A DNA stretch of 62,298 bases, taken from positions 2,272,614 to 2,334,911 of the forward strand of contig NZ_LR698973.1 in the NCBI RefSeq assembly GCF_902381825.1, read 5' to 3'. This DNA comes from Pseudocoprococcus catus. Its GTDB lineage: Bacteria; Bacillota; Clostridia; Lachnospirales; Lachnospiraceae. The translations under genes were made by a program, and so were the position numbers. The notes under the pieces are model-generated. The model saw only the letters and a program-made list of their open reading frames with translations. It had not been told where the DNA came from and ran no database searches. Numbering within the stretch: position 1 is the stretch's first letter; each line of letters opens with the position of its first letter. Shown piece by piece: positions 17,146 to 24,384 of the stretch.

Positions 17146-17649
17146 TTAATCGGCATAATTTGCCTGAATACACTCTGTAAATCCAGACGGATCTCCCAAC
17201 TTAGCTTTATCAATATTATCACGAAGATATTTGCGTGTGGCGTCATCACAGCGATCTGTTCCCATATAAGGCATATCAAAGGCTTTTTCGAGTTCAGCTA
17301 AGGCTTTTGCCGCCCTTTCCGAATCCGTATTGTAAGTATCAAGCCATTCCTGCATCCAAGAATATTCCCAAAGGTTAGATGCTCTTGTATCGCCATATCC
17401 TATCTGAAAAGACGCTCCCGTATCTTCGCCTTCCAAAGCATCAGGCGGCGTAAAGCCCTCCGGCCAATTCAAACTCTCAATGGTCGTTAGGTATTCTTCT
17501 TCAATGGTAGCAAAGTCCGTGAAACCTCTTGTGTTTGTGTCGGAGTCCGAAGAAGTGGAGCAGCCTGCCAGCATAATCACCAGCAAAGAAATCATAACAC
17601 ACAATAACAGTCTGTACGGTCTTTCGGATTTTGAGATTGTTCGTTTCAT
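17146..17649 (-). CDS. Uncharacterised lipoprotein of the VanRS-like cassette
   Basis: A 167-residue exported lipoprotein. The signal peptide has a basic start (MKRTISKSERPYR), a hydrophobic core and lipobox LAGC (Cys30), followed by a Ser/Asp-rich linker. The mature part is acidic and rich in aromatic residues (LNWPEGFTPPDALEGED, then NLWEYSWMQEWLDTYN), with two later cysteines (RCDD and TECI). I do not recognise a family. AGGAGG lies 7 bases before the ATG. Its place between the permease and the carboxypeptidase suggests ligand binding or a helper role at the membrane surface. Confidence 0.7.
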   Translation of the reverse strand: MKRTISKSERPYRLLLCVMISLLVIMLAGCSTSSDSDTNTRGFTDFATIEEEYLTTIESLNWPEGFTPPDALEGEDTGASFQIGYGDTRASNLWEYSWMQEWLDTYNTDSERAAKALAELEKAFDMPYMGTDRCDDATRKYLRDNIDKAKLGDPSGFTECIQANYAD

Positions 17650-17676
17650 TTTGTTTCCTCCTTGAATTGAGTTTTA

Positions 17677-18870
17677 TTATCTAAGAGCCAATGCAGGCTC
17701 TAATTTTGCTGCTTTCAATGCTGGTAATAATCCGCCCAATAATGCTGTAAGCACAGACACAGCAACTGCAACAACAGCAACGCTGATTGGATAACTCGGT
17801 GTTCCCACCGGGGAATCCACAGGGAGCAACGCTCCAATACAATGCACCAAAATCAGCGAAATCAAAATAGCTGCAAAGCAAACGAATATTGATAAAATCA
17901 ACTGTGAGCCTAAAACCAATGCCACAATATTTGTTCGTGAAGCACCTATCGCTCTGCGGATCAGCAACTCATGTGTGCGCTGTTCCAATGAAGATAGTCC
18001 GATATTGATCTGCCCTAATACGGAAACAAACAGCAACAAAAGCGAAGTAACCAAAAGCCCTAATTGCAGTATGGACAATACCGAATCATAGGTATCTCCA
18101 ATATCACTCCGCCCAGCACTTTCCCAGTAACCGCCAATGGTATCAGTCAAAATGTCGCCAAGGGCAGAATGTATCTGTTCGATTGTCAGTCCTGTTGTGG
18201 GATGCCAATACACATTTGCATTTTGTACTTGCCACATTGCTGGTGCGAAATTGAGGATCGCCGCAGAATCCGCATAGATAGTCGGAAAATCCCTGCCATC
18301 GTTTACTACTCCGACAATATTGAATGGGGTTAACGAAAGTGTGCTTTTTACATTTCCTGCAGCATAGGGCGAATCATTAAAATAGTTTTTAGCTTCTTTG
18401 TTTATGACCACTTCAAGCGATCCGCCCTCACTCGAAGGCTCTAACCATCTACCGGATGTCATTGGAAGATTATAGACTTGACTATATGCCTCCGTGGTGC
18501 AAACTAAATCAAAAGCCATCAGGTTTTGGTAAACATCATTCGGCGGTATTGGCGTTAAATCTTTCATTGGTGCAAATCGAATATCTTCTCCCATAGAAAA
18601 AGTAACAGCGGCTACATCATCAATGGCTTCAAATCTCTGGAATAATTGTTCCATTTTATTTCTATCGTGAAAATCGGATTCCGTTATCACGAATGAGTAA
18701 GTAGGTGACCAGCCATATACCTGTGCGTTTACGGAAATCAAATACTCCCGTCCAAGCGTACCAACTAATACCGATCCAAGCATTGCGATAATGCCTACAA
18801 GCATTGAAACACTTGTCAGAATACTTCTAAGTGGAGACAGACGAAGGTCTTTAAGTATCATTTTTAGCAC
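17677..18870 (-). CDS. MacB/FtsX-type ABC transporter permease
   Basis: A 397-residue protein with the MacB_PCD/FtsX layout: one N-terminal transmembrane helix (about 17-38), a large extracellular domain (about 40-270), and three C-terminal helices (about 272-292, 320-345, 365-385) ending in LLGGLLPALKAAKLEPALALR, the usual FtsX tail. The QRTHELLIRRAIGASRTNIV segment is the coupling helix that contacts the ATPase. Such permeases work mechanically on substrates outside the membrane (antibiotic efflux, lipoprotein or signal transfer). It overlaps the ATPase gene by 20 bases. Confidence 0.87.
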   Translation of the reverse strand: MLKMILKDLRLSPLRSILTSVSMLVGIIAMLGSVLVGTLGREYLISVNAQVYGWSPTYSFVITESDFHDRNKMEQLFQRFEAIDDVAAVTFSMGEDIRFAPMKDLTPIPPNDVYQNLMAFDLVCTTEAYSQVYNLPMTSGRWLEPSSEGGSLEVVINKEAKNYFNDSPYAAGNVKSTLSLTPFNIVGVVNDGRDFPTIYADSAAILNFAPAMWQVQNANVYWHPTTGLTIEQIHSALGDILTDTIGGYWESAGRSDIGDTYDSVLSILQLGLLVTSLLLLFVSVLGQINIGLSSLEQRTHELLIRRAIGASRTNIVALVLGSQLILSIFVCFAAILISLILVHCIGALLPVDSPVGTPSYPISVAVVAVAVSVLTALLGGLLPALKAAKLEPALALR

Positions 18871-19564
18871 AAGTTATCCTCCCTCCATCCATTTCAAAAA
18901 TCGTATCACAGGTATCTGCAATATCAGGATCGTGCGTAACCAACAGCAGCATAATTCCATTTTCTTTTACGACGCTGTGCAACAGTTCCATAATCTGCGT
19001 TCCCGTCTTTTTATCCAACGCTCCCGTAGGCTCATCACATAAAATGGCTTCCGGAGATACTGCAAGCGCCCTTGCGATTGCAACTCTTTGTTGTTCACCG
19101 CCGGACAAATTGATTGGGTAATCATTTTCCTTGCTTTCTAAGCCGACACTTTTTAGCAAGCCTGTAATTATCTCGTGACGCTGTTTGGCGGTAAACGACT
19201 TTTTGGCATAGAGTAGGGGTAATTCGATATTTTCCCATACCCGCAAGTGCTTAATCAGAGAGTAGTTCTGAAATACAAATCCGATATTATTGGCTCGCAG
19301 TATAGACAGATCACGGTCTTTCAAAGCAGAAATAGATATACCATCATAAAGGTACTCGCCCTCATATTCCCGATTTAACAAGCCAATAATGGATATAAGG
19401 CTTGTTTTGCCTGAGCCGGACTTTCCGACAATGGCATAACTGCGCCCTCGTTGCAATTCCATATTAGCGTTGGTTACTGTTGTCAGCATATCGCCATTAT
19501 TCAATTTGACGCTTGCTTTCAAATCCTTTATTTTGATTAAAGTCTTTTCGGAAATTCCTTTCAT
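18851..19564 (-). CDS. MacB/LolD-type ABC transporter ATPase
   Basis: About 237 residues with Walker A GKSGSGKTSL (about 48-57), Q-loop (FVFQNYSLI), signature LSGGEQQRVAIARAL, Walker B ILCDEPTGALD and switch histidine (LLLVTHDPDIAD). The EPTGALD box places it in the MacB/LolD/FtsE group that pairs with FtsX-type permeases. I start at the ATG at 19564 (GGGGG about 10 bases upstream) rather than the ATG at 19588, which lies inside the adaptor gene. It powers the adjacent permease together with the lipoprotein adaptor. Confidence 0.88.
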   Translation of the reverse strand: MKGISEKTLIKIKDLKASVKLNNGDMLTTVTNANMELQRGRSYAIVGKSGSGKTSLISIIGLLNREYEGEYLYDGISISALKDRDLSILRANNIGFVFQNYSLIKHLRVWENIELPLLYAKKSFTAKQRHEIITGLLKSVGLESKENDYPINLSGGEQQRVAIARALAVSPEAILCDEPTGALDKKTGTQIMELLHSVVKENGIMLLLVTHDPDIADTCDTIFEMDGGRITCAKNDT

Positions 19565-19568
19565 TTTA

Positions 19569-20423
19569 TCAAATCCCCCTCGGATCAAGGTTTGGCGGAG
19601 TAGCAGAAACTACATCGCCCTCCTCTAAGCCGGACAGTATTTCTATATTGGCTCCGTCTGTCACACCCAATGTCACTTTTGTTTCCACTCTTTCTCCATT
19701 CGGAGTAATTACAGTAACCAATCCCGTCCCTTGTCTACCCGCTATTACCGACAGCGGCAATATAAGGACATCATTTCTCGTTGTCGCCGTTATGACTACC
19801 GTTGCACTTTGCCCCGATTTCGCATCGACTGTTTGACTGATCAAGCATTGCAGAATGCCCTCTTGCGGCACGATTCCCGTAAACGCATTTTCATCTGCGG
19901 CAGGCGACACCACGGCAATCATATCGGTTGGTCCTACACCATCATATACTTGAAATTTTGCTTTCAACTCTGCATACTCCGGTAAGGTACTCAAAAAATT
20001 ATCTGCCTCTACATTGAGGGCAAATCCTGTATAATGCACTATCGCTACGGGATAATTACTCGGTACGCTTTCATTGGATGGGGCAATAGAGGTAATTGTA
20101 CCATCCACCGGAGATTTCAATTCTTTGCCGTTCACAGTTCCAATAATTTGCCCGGCAGTGATTTTTTCTTCTAATTCTACCGCTGTATTAAATATGCCAT
20201 TTTCGGGTGAGAAAATAATAAACGGTACTGCCGGAACAATAGTCGTTTGCGTTGAAACGGTTGGAGTAATTGTCCCTCGTACAACTGATACCGTTTTTTC
20301 TGCGGATGTTGCGCTATCTGTAAGATTGTTTTCGTCTGTCTGCCCAATTGCAGAGCAGGCAGATAGCGTAAATACAAGAAACAAAATAGAACATAGCAGC
20401 ATTTGTTTTCTTAGCAACTTCAT
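19569..20423 (-). CDS. MacA-like membrane-fusion lipoprotein
   Basis: About 284 residues with a signal peptide and lipobox LSAC, then an HlyD/MacA-like order: barrel-sandwich halves (ELEEKITAGQIIGTVNGKEL and LKSPVDGTITSIAPSNE), a middle beta-barrel (VPQEGILQCLISQTVD) and a C-terminal region (VETKVTLGVTDGANIEILSGLEEGD) as in RND/ABC adaptors. The alpha-helical hairpin of Gram-negative MacA is missing, as expected without an outer membrane. It would link the FtsX permease to the outer membrane face. Two ATGs follow AGGAGG closely; I use the second, which is better spaced. Confidence 0.8.
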   Translation of the reverse strand: MKLLRKQMLLCSILFLVFTLSACSAIGQTDENNLTDSATSAEKTVSVVRGTITPTVSTQTTIVPAVPFIIFSPENGIFNTAVELEEKITAGQIIGTVNGKELKSPVDGTITSIAPSNESVPSNYPVAIVHYTGFALNVEADNFLSTLPEYAELKAKFQVYDGVGPTDMIAVVSPAADENAFTGIVPQEGILQCLISQTVDAKSGQSATVVITATTRNDVLILPLSVIAGRQGTGLVTVITPNGERVETKVTLGVTDGANIEILSGLEEGDVVSATPPNLDPRGI

Positions 20424-20449
20424 CATTCCTCCTTATGCTGTATCACAAA

Positions 20450-20506
20450 AAATACGAGCCTCTATCTTGATACTTTTATTGTACCAAAACAGAAGCCCGT
20501 ATTTTC
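20450..20506 (-). terminator. Imperfect hairpin between sensor kinase and adaptor gene
   Basis: On the minus strand AATACGGGCTTCT can pair with AGAGGCTCGTATT, followed by a six-T run, between the kinase stop and the adaptor start. It would separate the regulatory genes from the export genes or act as an attenuator. A TACAAT -10-like element lies in its loop, preceded by TTTTGG. Confidence 0.5.
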
Positions 20507-20532
20507 TTGATTGCTCGTAAGATATTCCTCTT

Positions 20533-20565
20533 TTTTTCTATGCAAATTCTTACAATTTTCCTACG
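20533..20565 (-). promoter_or_regulatory. Three tandem 11-bp direct repeats, candidate response-regulator operator
   Basis: Read on the minus strand, CGTAGGAAAAT, TGTAAGAATTT and GCATAGAAAAA follow one another with no gap, fitting a common YRTARGAAWWT pattern with exact 11-bp phasing. OmpR-family regulators, including VanR, bind direct repeats of this spacing. The first repeat covers the kinase stop codon. The array sits before the adaptor/ABC/carboxypeptidase genes and before a TACAAT -10-like element that lacks a good -35, as expected for an activated promoter. Confidence 0.6.
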
Positions 20566-21646
20566 CCAACGGCAAAGTAATTGAAAACTTGTTTTGATCC
20601 TCTTGGCTCTCTGCAACGATTGTACCATTGTGTAGTTCAACAATCTGCTTTGCAATCGCCAAACCTAATCCAGCTCCTCCACTGCTTGTACTTCTCGCTG
20701 CGTCAAGCCGATAAAACTGCTCGAAAATCCTGTTTAACTTTTCTTCCGGCAGAGTATCGCCGTGGTTACAAAAAATAATGCTGACCGTATCTTCCTGACA
20801 TTGTGCGCTGATCGTGATATCCGTATTTTCAAAACTGTAGATAACCGCATTTCTCAAAAGGTTATCAAAAACACGCTGAATTTTGTCTGCGTCACATCGA
20901 AGCATTATATCATCATCTACACAAAGATTACATTGCAAATTCTTTGATTTGAGCATAGGCTTAAATTCATATACAAGTTGCTCTAGCAGGCGAGTTAAAT
21001 TGATTTTCGTGTATTGTAATGTAATATCGTATATATTGAATCGTGTTATCTCGAAAAACTCGTTAATCAGATCCTCTAACCGTTCTGCCTTACCAAGAGT
21101 GATTGAAAGGTACTTTTCTCGAAGTTCCTTTGAGATTTGCGACTCATCACGCAGTAAAGTAAGATACCCGATTACAGAAGAAAGCGGTGTTTTCAAATCG
21201 TGTGCAAGATACATAATCAGGTCATTTTTTCGCTGCTCATTTTCTTTTGCAAGCCTTGCATTACTTTCAGCCTCTTGTTTTAACTGATTGATGTTAGCGG
21301 CGATTTCACTCAACTCCGGGGACATTTCAATGTAACTGACATTCTGATCGAACATTTTTCCTGTCGCAGCCTGTACCTCGTACACATAGGCGACTACTTT
21401 TTTCAAAAGTAGGTATGTCATGTATATAATACAGCCACCCCACACGATTACAGCCACTATATAAAGATATACTGTTCTGTAATACAAGTAATAATACAAA
21501 ACATACTTGCGGAGAATTTCCTCTGCCATAATTCCTAAAAGAAAAGTACCGCCAAAAATAAGCACAGAGCAAATCGCACATTGAATTACATACCCTTTGA
21601 ACAAGGTAGAGAGCAGATAGTTTTTTTCTTTTTTATTCAATTTCAT
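20561..21646 (-). CDS. VanS-like sensor histidine kinase
   Basis: A 361-residue kinase with two N-terminal membrane helices (about 20-40 and 60-82) enclosing only about 20 external residues, a HAMP-like linker, a HisKA helix with H149 (MYLAHDLKTPLSSVIGYLTL) and an HATPase domain with N, G1 and GAGLGLAIAK boxes. The phospho-acceptor region closely resembles VanS of vanA-type clusters from memory. The very short external loop suggests sensing in the membrane or through a partner, for example the ABC permease. It overlaps the regulator gene by 14 bases. Confidence 0.87.
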   Translation of the reverse strand: MKLNKKEKNYLLSTLFKGYVIQCAICSVLIFGGTFLLGIMAEEILRKYVLYYYLYYRTVYLYIVAVIVWGGCIIYMTYLLLKKVVAYVYEVQAATGKMFDQNVSYIEMSPELSEIAANINQLKQEAESNARLAKENEQRKNDLIMYLAHDLKTPLSSVIGYLTLLRDESQISKELREKYLSITLGKAERLEDLINEFFEITRFNIYDITLQYTKINLTRLLEQLVYEFKPMLKSKNLQCNLCVDDDIMLRCDADKIQRVFDNLLRNAVIYSFENTDITISAQCQEDTVSIIFCNHGDTLPEEKLNRIFEQFYRLDAARSTSSGGAGLGLAIAKQIVELHNGTIVAESQEDQNKFSITLPLA

Positions 21647-22334
21647 ACCCTACCCCCCAAACAGTTTTAATGAACTTCGGATTTTTTGAAGGTTCATTCA
21701 ATTTTTCCCGAAGCCGCCCAATGTGCGCCATTACCGTATTGTTACTGTTGCGAAGATACTTTTCTTTCCACACGGCTTCAAATAATTCCTCCGAGGCGAC
21801 AACTTTACCCTGATGTTCGCACAGATACCACAGAATAGAAAACTCCAACGGAGTCAAGGCTATTTCTTTGCCATACAAGTAGCATTTGTGGCTGACTCTG
21901 TTTATCAGTAGACCTCTGATGTCATACTCGTCTTTTTCTTCGGATTGGCTCAAATTAGGACTGTTATAGCTCTGATAACGCCTTAATTGCGTCTTTACTC
22001 TTGCCACAACCTCTAAAGGATTAAACGGTTTCGTTATATAATCATCCGCACCAATCGTAAGCCCCATAATCTTGTCGCTATCCTCAATTTTGGCGGTAAG
22101 CATAATAATAGGGAAGTAAAACTTTTCCCGAATTTTTTGGCAAAGTCGAAAACCATCAATATCCGGCAGCATAATATCAAGTATCGCTAAATCAATCTGC
22201 GACTGTTTGATACATTTCATCGCCTCTAACCCATTATAACATTTATATACTGAATAACCATCGTTACTCAAATACACTTCAAGCAGATCAACGATTTCTT
22301 TTTCGTCATCCACAATTAAAATCTTCTTGTTCAT
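21633..22334 (-). CDS. VanR-like OmpR-family response regulator
   Basis: A 233-residue regulator: receiver with DDE at 9-11, phospho-acceptor D53 (AILDIMLPD) and K of TKPF, followed by a winged helix (ALTPLEFSILWYLCEHQGKV, then NNTVMAHIGRLREKL and TVWGVGYEIE). The receiver resembles VanR (IGADDYITKPF, DLAILDIMLP). It is coupled to the kinase downstream and lies 5 bp after the small XRE-type gene. Its likely target is the three-repeat array before the adaptor gene. No vanHAX genes are nearby, so the output differs from classical glycopeptide resistance. Confidence 0.88.
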   Translation of the reverse strand: MNKKILIVDDEKEIVDLLEVYLSNDGYSVYKCYNGLEAMKCIKQSQIDLAILDIMLPDIDGFRLCQKIREKFYFPIIMLTAKIEDSDKIMGLTIGADDYITKPFNPLEVVARVKTQLRRYQSYNSPNLSQSEEKDEYDIRGLLINRVSHKCYLYGKEIALTPLEFSILWYLCEHQGKVVASEELFEAVWKEKYLRNSNNTVMAHIGRLREKLNEPSKNPKFIKTVWGVGYEIE

Positions 22335-22339
22335 TGATC

Positions 22340-22552
22340 CTACACCTCATTTTCGGGTACGGCTTCCATTATGTCGCCAAAATCACACTCTAAGTATTCG
22401 CATATATTCAACAGCACGGGAAGGGTAACATTTTCATTTTTTCCGAGTTTCGCAAATGTACTTTTGCTTGCCCCGACCGCTTCTCGTAATTGACTCTTTT
22501 TCATTCCCTTGTCAATCAGAAGTTTCCAAAGTTTGTTGTACCGTACTTTCAT
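22340..22552 (-). CDS. Small XRE/Cro-type helix-turn-helix regulator
   Basis: A 70-residue protein that is almost entirely one helix-turn-helix domain (YNKLWKLLIDKGMKKSQLRE, then GASKSTFAKLGKNENVTLPV), ending in the CEYLECDFGDIMEAV pattern frequent in regulators on integrative elements. I start at the ATG at 22552 with GGAGG 7 bases upstream, instead of the in-frame start at 22570. It opens the cassette operon and is preceded by a strong promoter with a small palindrome in its spacer, so it likely represses its own operon. Confidence 0.83.
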   Translation of the reverse strand: MKVRYNKLWKLLIDKGMKKSQLREAVGASKSTFAKLGKNENVTLPVLLNICEYLECDFGDIMEAVPENEV

Positions 22553-22581
22553 TTCCGCACCTCCACCCAAATATAGTTTGT

Positions 22582-22610
22582 ATTATAGCACTTTGAGAGT
22601 GAAATCGCAA
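22582..22610 (-). promoter_or_regulatory. Promoter of the VanRS-like cassette
   Basis: On the minus strand a -35 TTGCGA (22605-22610) and a perfect -10 TATAAT (22582-22587) are 17 bp apart. The spacer contains CACTCTCAAAGTG, a short dyad well placed for repression by the XRE protein encoded just downstream. Confidence 0.65.
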
Positions 22611-22679
22611 TTATTAAGTCTGTATTTTGAGACTTTTAGTTTTCAAACCGGCACAATATCTTTCTGATATGTAATCCAA

Positions 22680-22700
22680 CCGCCTGCAAAATGCAGGCGG
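22680..22700 (-). terminator. GC-rich hairpin after the CHAP-domain gene
   Basis: CCGCCTGC and GCAGGCGG form a perfect 8-bp stem with a 4-5-base loop. It lies between the truncated CD1108-like gene and the XRE operon. No clear T-run follows on the minus strand, so efficiency is uncertain. Confidence 0.5.
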
Positions 22701-22710
22701 CTTGTGTATT

Positions 22711-23901
22711 TTAATAGGCAGGTGCGCCGTAGCCAAGAATCTCGTAATAACCGATAGAATACTCATTGACTCGGCAACTGTCGCCGGAGTTGCCCTCGAC
22801 CGTATAAACCTTGCCGTTTTCGACCTTTTGAACAATACCCGTATGGTCGGATAATCCATCCTGACCACTTTCGTCTGCCCAATCGAAGAAAATAATCATT
22901 CCGGGGGCAGGCTCGGCGCTGCCATCCAGCCATTGTCCACGATCCTTAAACCATTGTACTCCGTTGACACAGCCTGCATATTTTGGGATAACTCCAGCGT
23001 CGATATAGCCGCACTCGTTGGCACACCAAGATACAAAGCAAGCACACCATTCTACACGGGAGTTAAAACCGTACCACGACCAATACGGCTGACCGCCCAC
23101 ATTGCCAACCAGAGAGAGTGCAACGGTCACGATCTGTCCGTCGCCGCCTGTAATGCCGTAAAGCACCTGTGACCAAAGGTAATTGTTTTCATCTGCAAGC
23201 AGTTCAGCGAGGTAGCCTTTCTGTTCTTCGTTAAAACCATATTGCGCCGCCATTTCCTCGGCAGTCTTGTGGCTGACGGTAATATACAGATAGGTTTGTG
23301 TGACCGTGCTTTCAGTTTCCACGATATTACCGTGTCCGTCATCGGTTTCGGTAATAACTGTTTCGGTCTTGCTCTCTGTTCGGGAAGATATTTGATTCAT
23401 CTCCCAAAAGATGTCTTTTAAGAGTTGCTTTTTGCCATCGTCCATTGTGGCAACCTCTTGGGGGTTATCTTGATCCGTATTCGTTTTTACAGAGTAAACG
23501 GCAAGCACCTCTTTCCAAACGGCTCTGCTGCCACTCATTTCAAGAACATCATAGGATACCGAGTTCTTTTCCTCTTGCAGCTTGGTATCGTATTCGGTAT
23601 TGATTTCCTGCACAACGGTCTGCATACTCATTCCAGTGCCGGAATCTTCGTCTGAGAAGAAAATGCCAAATACTGAGCCGAGGATCATACCAATCAGGCA
23701 AATCACGATAATAACCAAAACCGCCACCCAGCCGCCTGCGGCGATAGCGGCAATCAAGGCTTTCGTTCCGGCAATAATCGCTTTAATGGCAAGTGCGGTC
23801 GCTTTGGCAATCGCCTTTACCGTAACCACGGCGGCTTTTGCCGCAGCCCTTGCCGCTTGTGCTGCTCTCTGTGCAGTTTTAACCGTAATGATTGAATCCA
23901 C
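22711..23901 (-). pseudogene. CD1108-type conjugative element protein with CHAP domain, 5'-truncated
   Basis: The frame encodes an Ala/Lys-rich segment (TAQRAAQAARAAAKAAVVTV), one transmembrane helix (about 55-80), an extracellular linker, a lysozyme-like/bridging region and a C-terminal CHAP amidase (about 265-396) with catalytic Cys in VEWCACFVSWCANECGY and His in LSDHTGIVQ. Such proteins open the cell wall for conjugation in Tn1549-like elements. Full-length relatives have a long N-terminal part that is absent here: at about 23890 the frame runs into the tandem-repeat gene. A start codon with a ribosome site is not evident, so it is probably dead. Confidence 0.72.
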
Positions 23902-24189
23902 CTAAAAATCCTGGATTGCTATGCCCCCGCTTATGCCCCTTGTCATCATAATGGTTTAAACCGCCAAAGAATCCTGGTCGACTCTCACCTACTTTATGCC
24001 CGTTATTGTCATAATGATTCATACCACCAAAAAAGGAAGGCGAACTATGTCCGATTTTCTTTCCATTTGCATCATAGTCGTTCATACCACCAAAGAATCC
24101 TGGTCTGCTCTCGCCTACTTTTTTCCGTTTGCATCATAATGGTTTATGGATCCAAAGAATCCTGGTCTGCTATATCCTTTTTTACTCAT
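23879..24189 (-). pseudogene. Tandem-repeat protein (22-residue units), frameshifted and 3'-truncated
   Basis: A proper start exists at 24189 (AGGAGG 8 bases upstream) and encodes MSKKGYSRPGFFGSINHYDA, then a TAG caused by a run of six A where seven would keep the frame (near 24120). From there a second frame continues with repeats of the form NHYDxxGxKxGxSxPGFFGG, about 22 residues each; about five units in all. The last unit stops at NHYG, precisely at the junction with the CD1108-like gene, where a further repeat would be expected. Similar repeat proteins occur in Firmicutes; no function is known to me. Confidence 0.6.
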
Positions 24190-24384
24190 AATGTCATCCT
24201 CCTGACTCTATTAGCCTCTTGTTTGATCTCAGAATAACACACTTTTCTCATTTGGAAGTCGCATAACAGGCGACATTCTTTTATCGCATTTACATTCATT
24301 ATACCATTTATAATTCTTCCGACAATACGCAATAAAGCCGGAAGCCACGTTATCATCCATGACCTCCGACTCGTTCTGCTTATT

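Noticed and set aside
15682..22552. Classical van glycopeptide resistance cluster
   Set aside because: VanR/VanS-like genes are present, but there is no D-Ala-D-Lac or D-Ala-D-Ser ligase, no VanH, VanX or VanT, and the carboxypeptidase is serine-type, not VanY.
23879..24189. The repeats as a CRISPR array
   Set aside because: The DNA repeats are diverged, have no unique spacers and translate into regular 22-residue protein units. No cas genes are present anywhere in the window.
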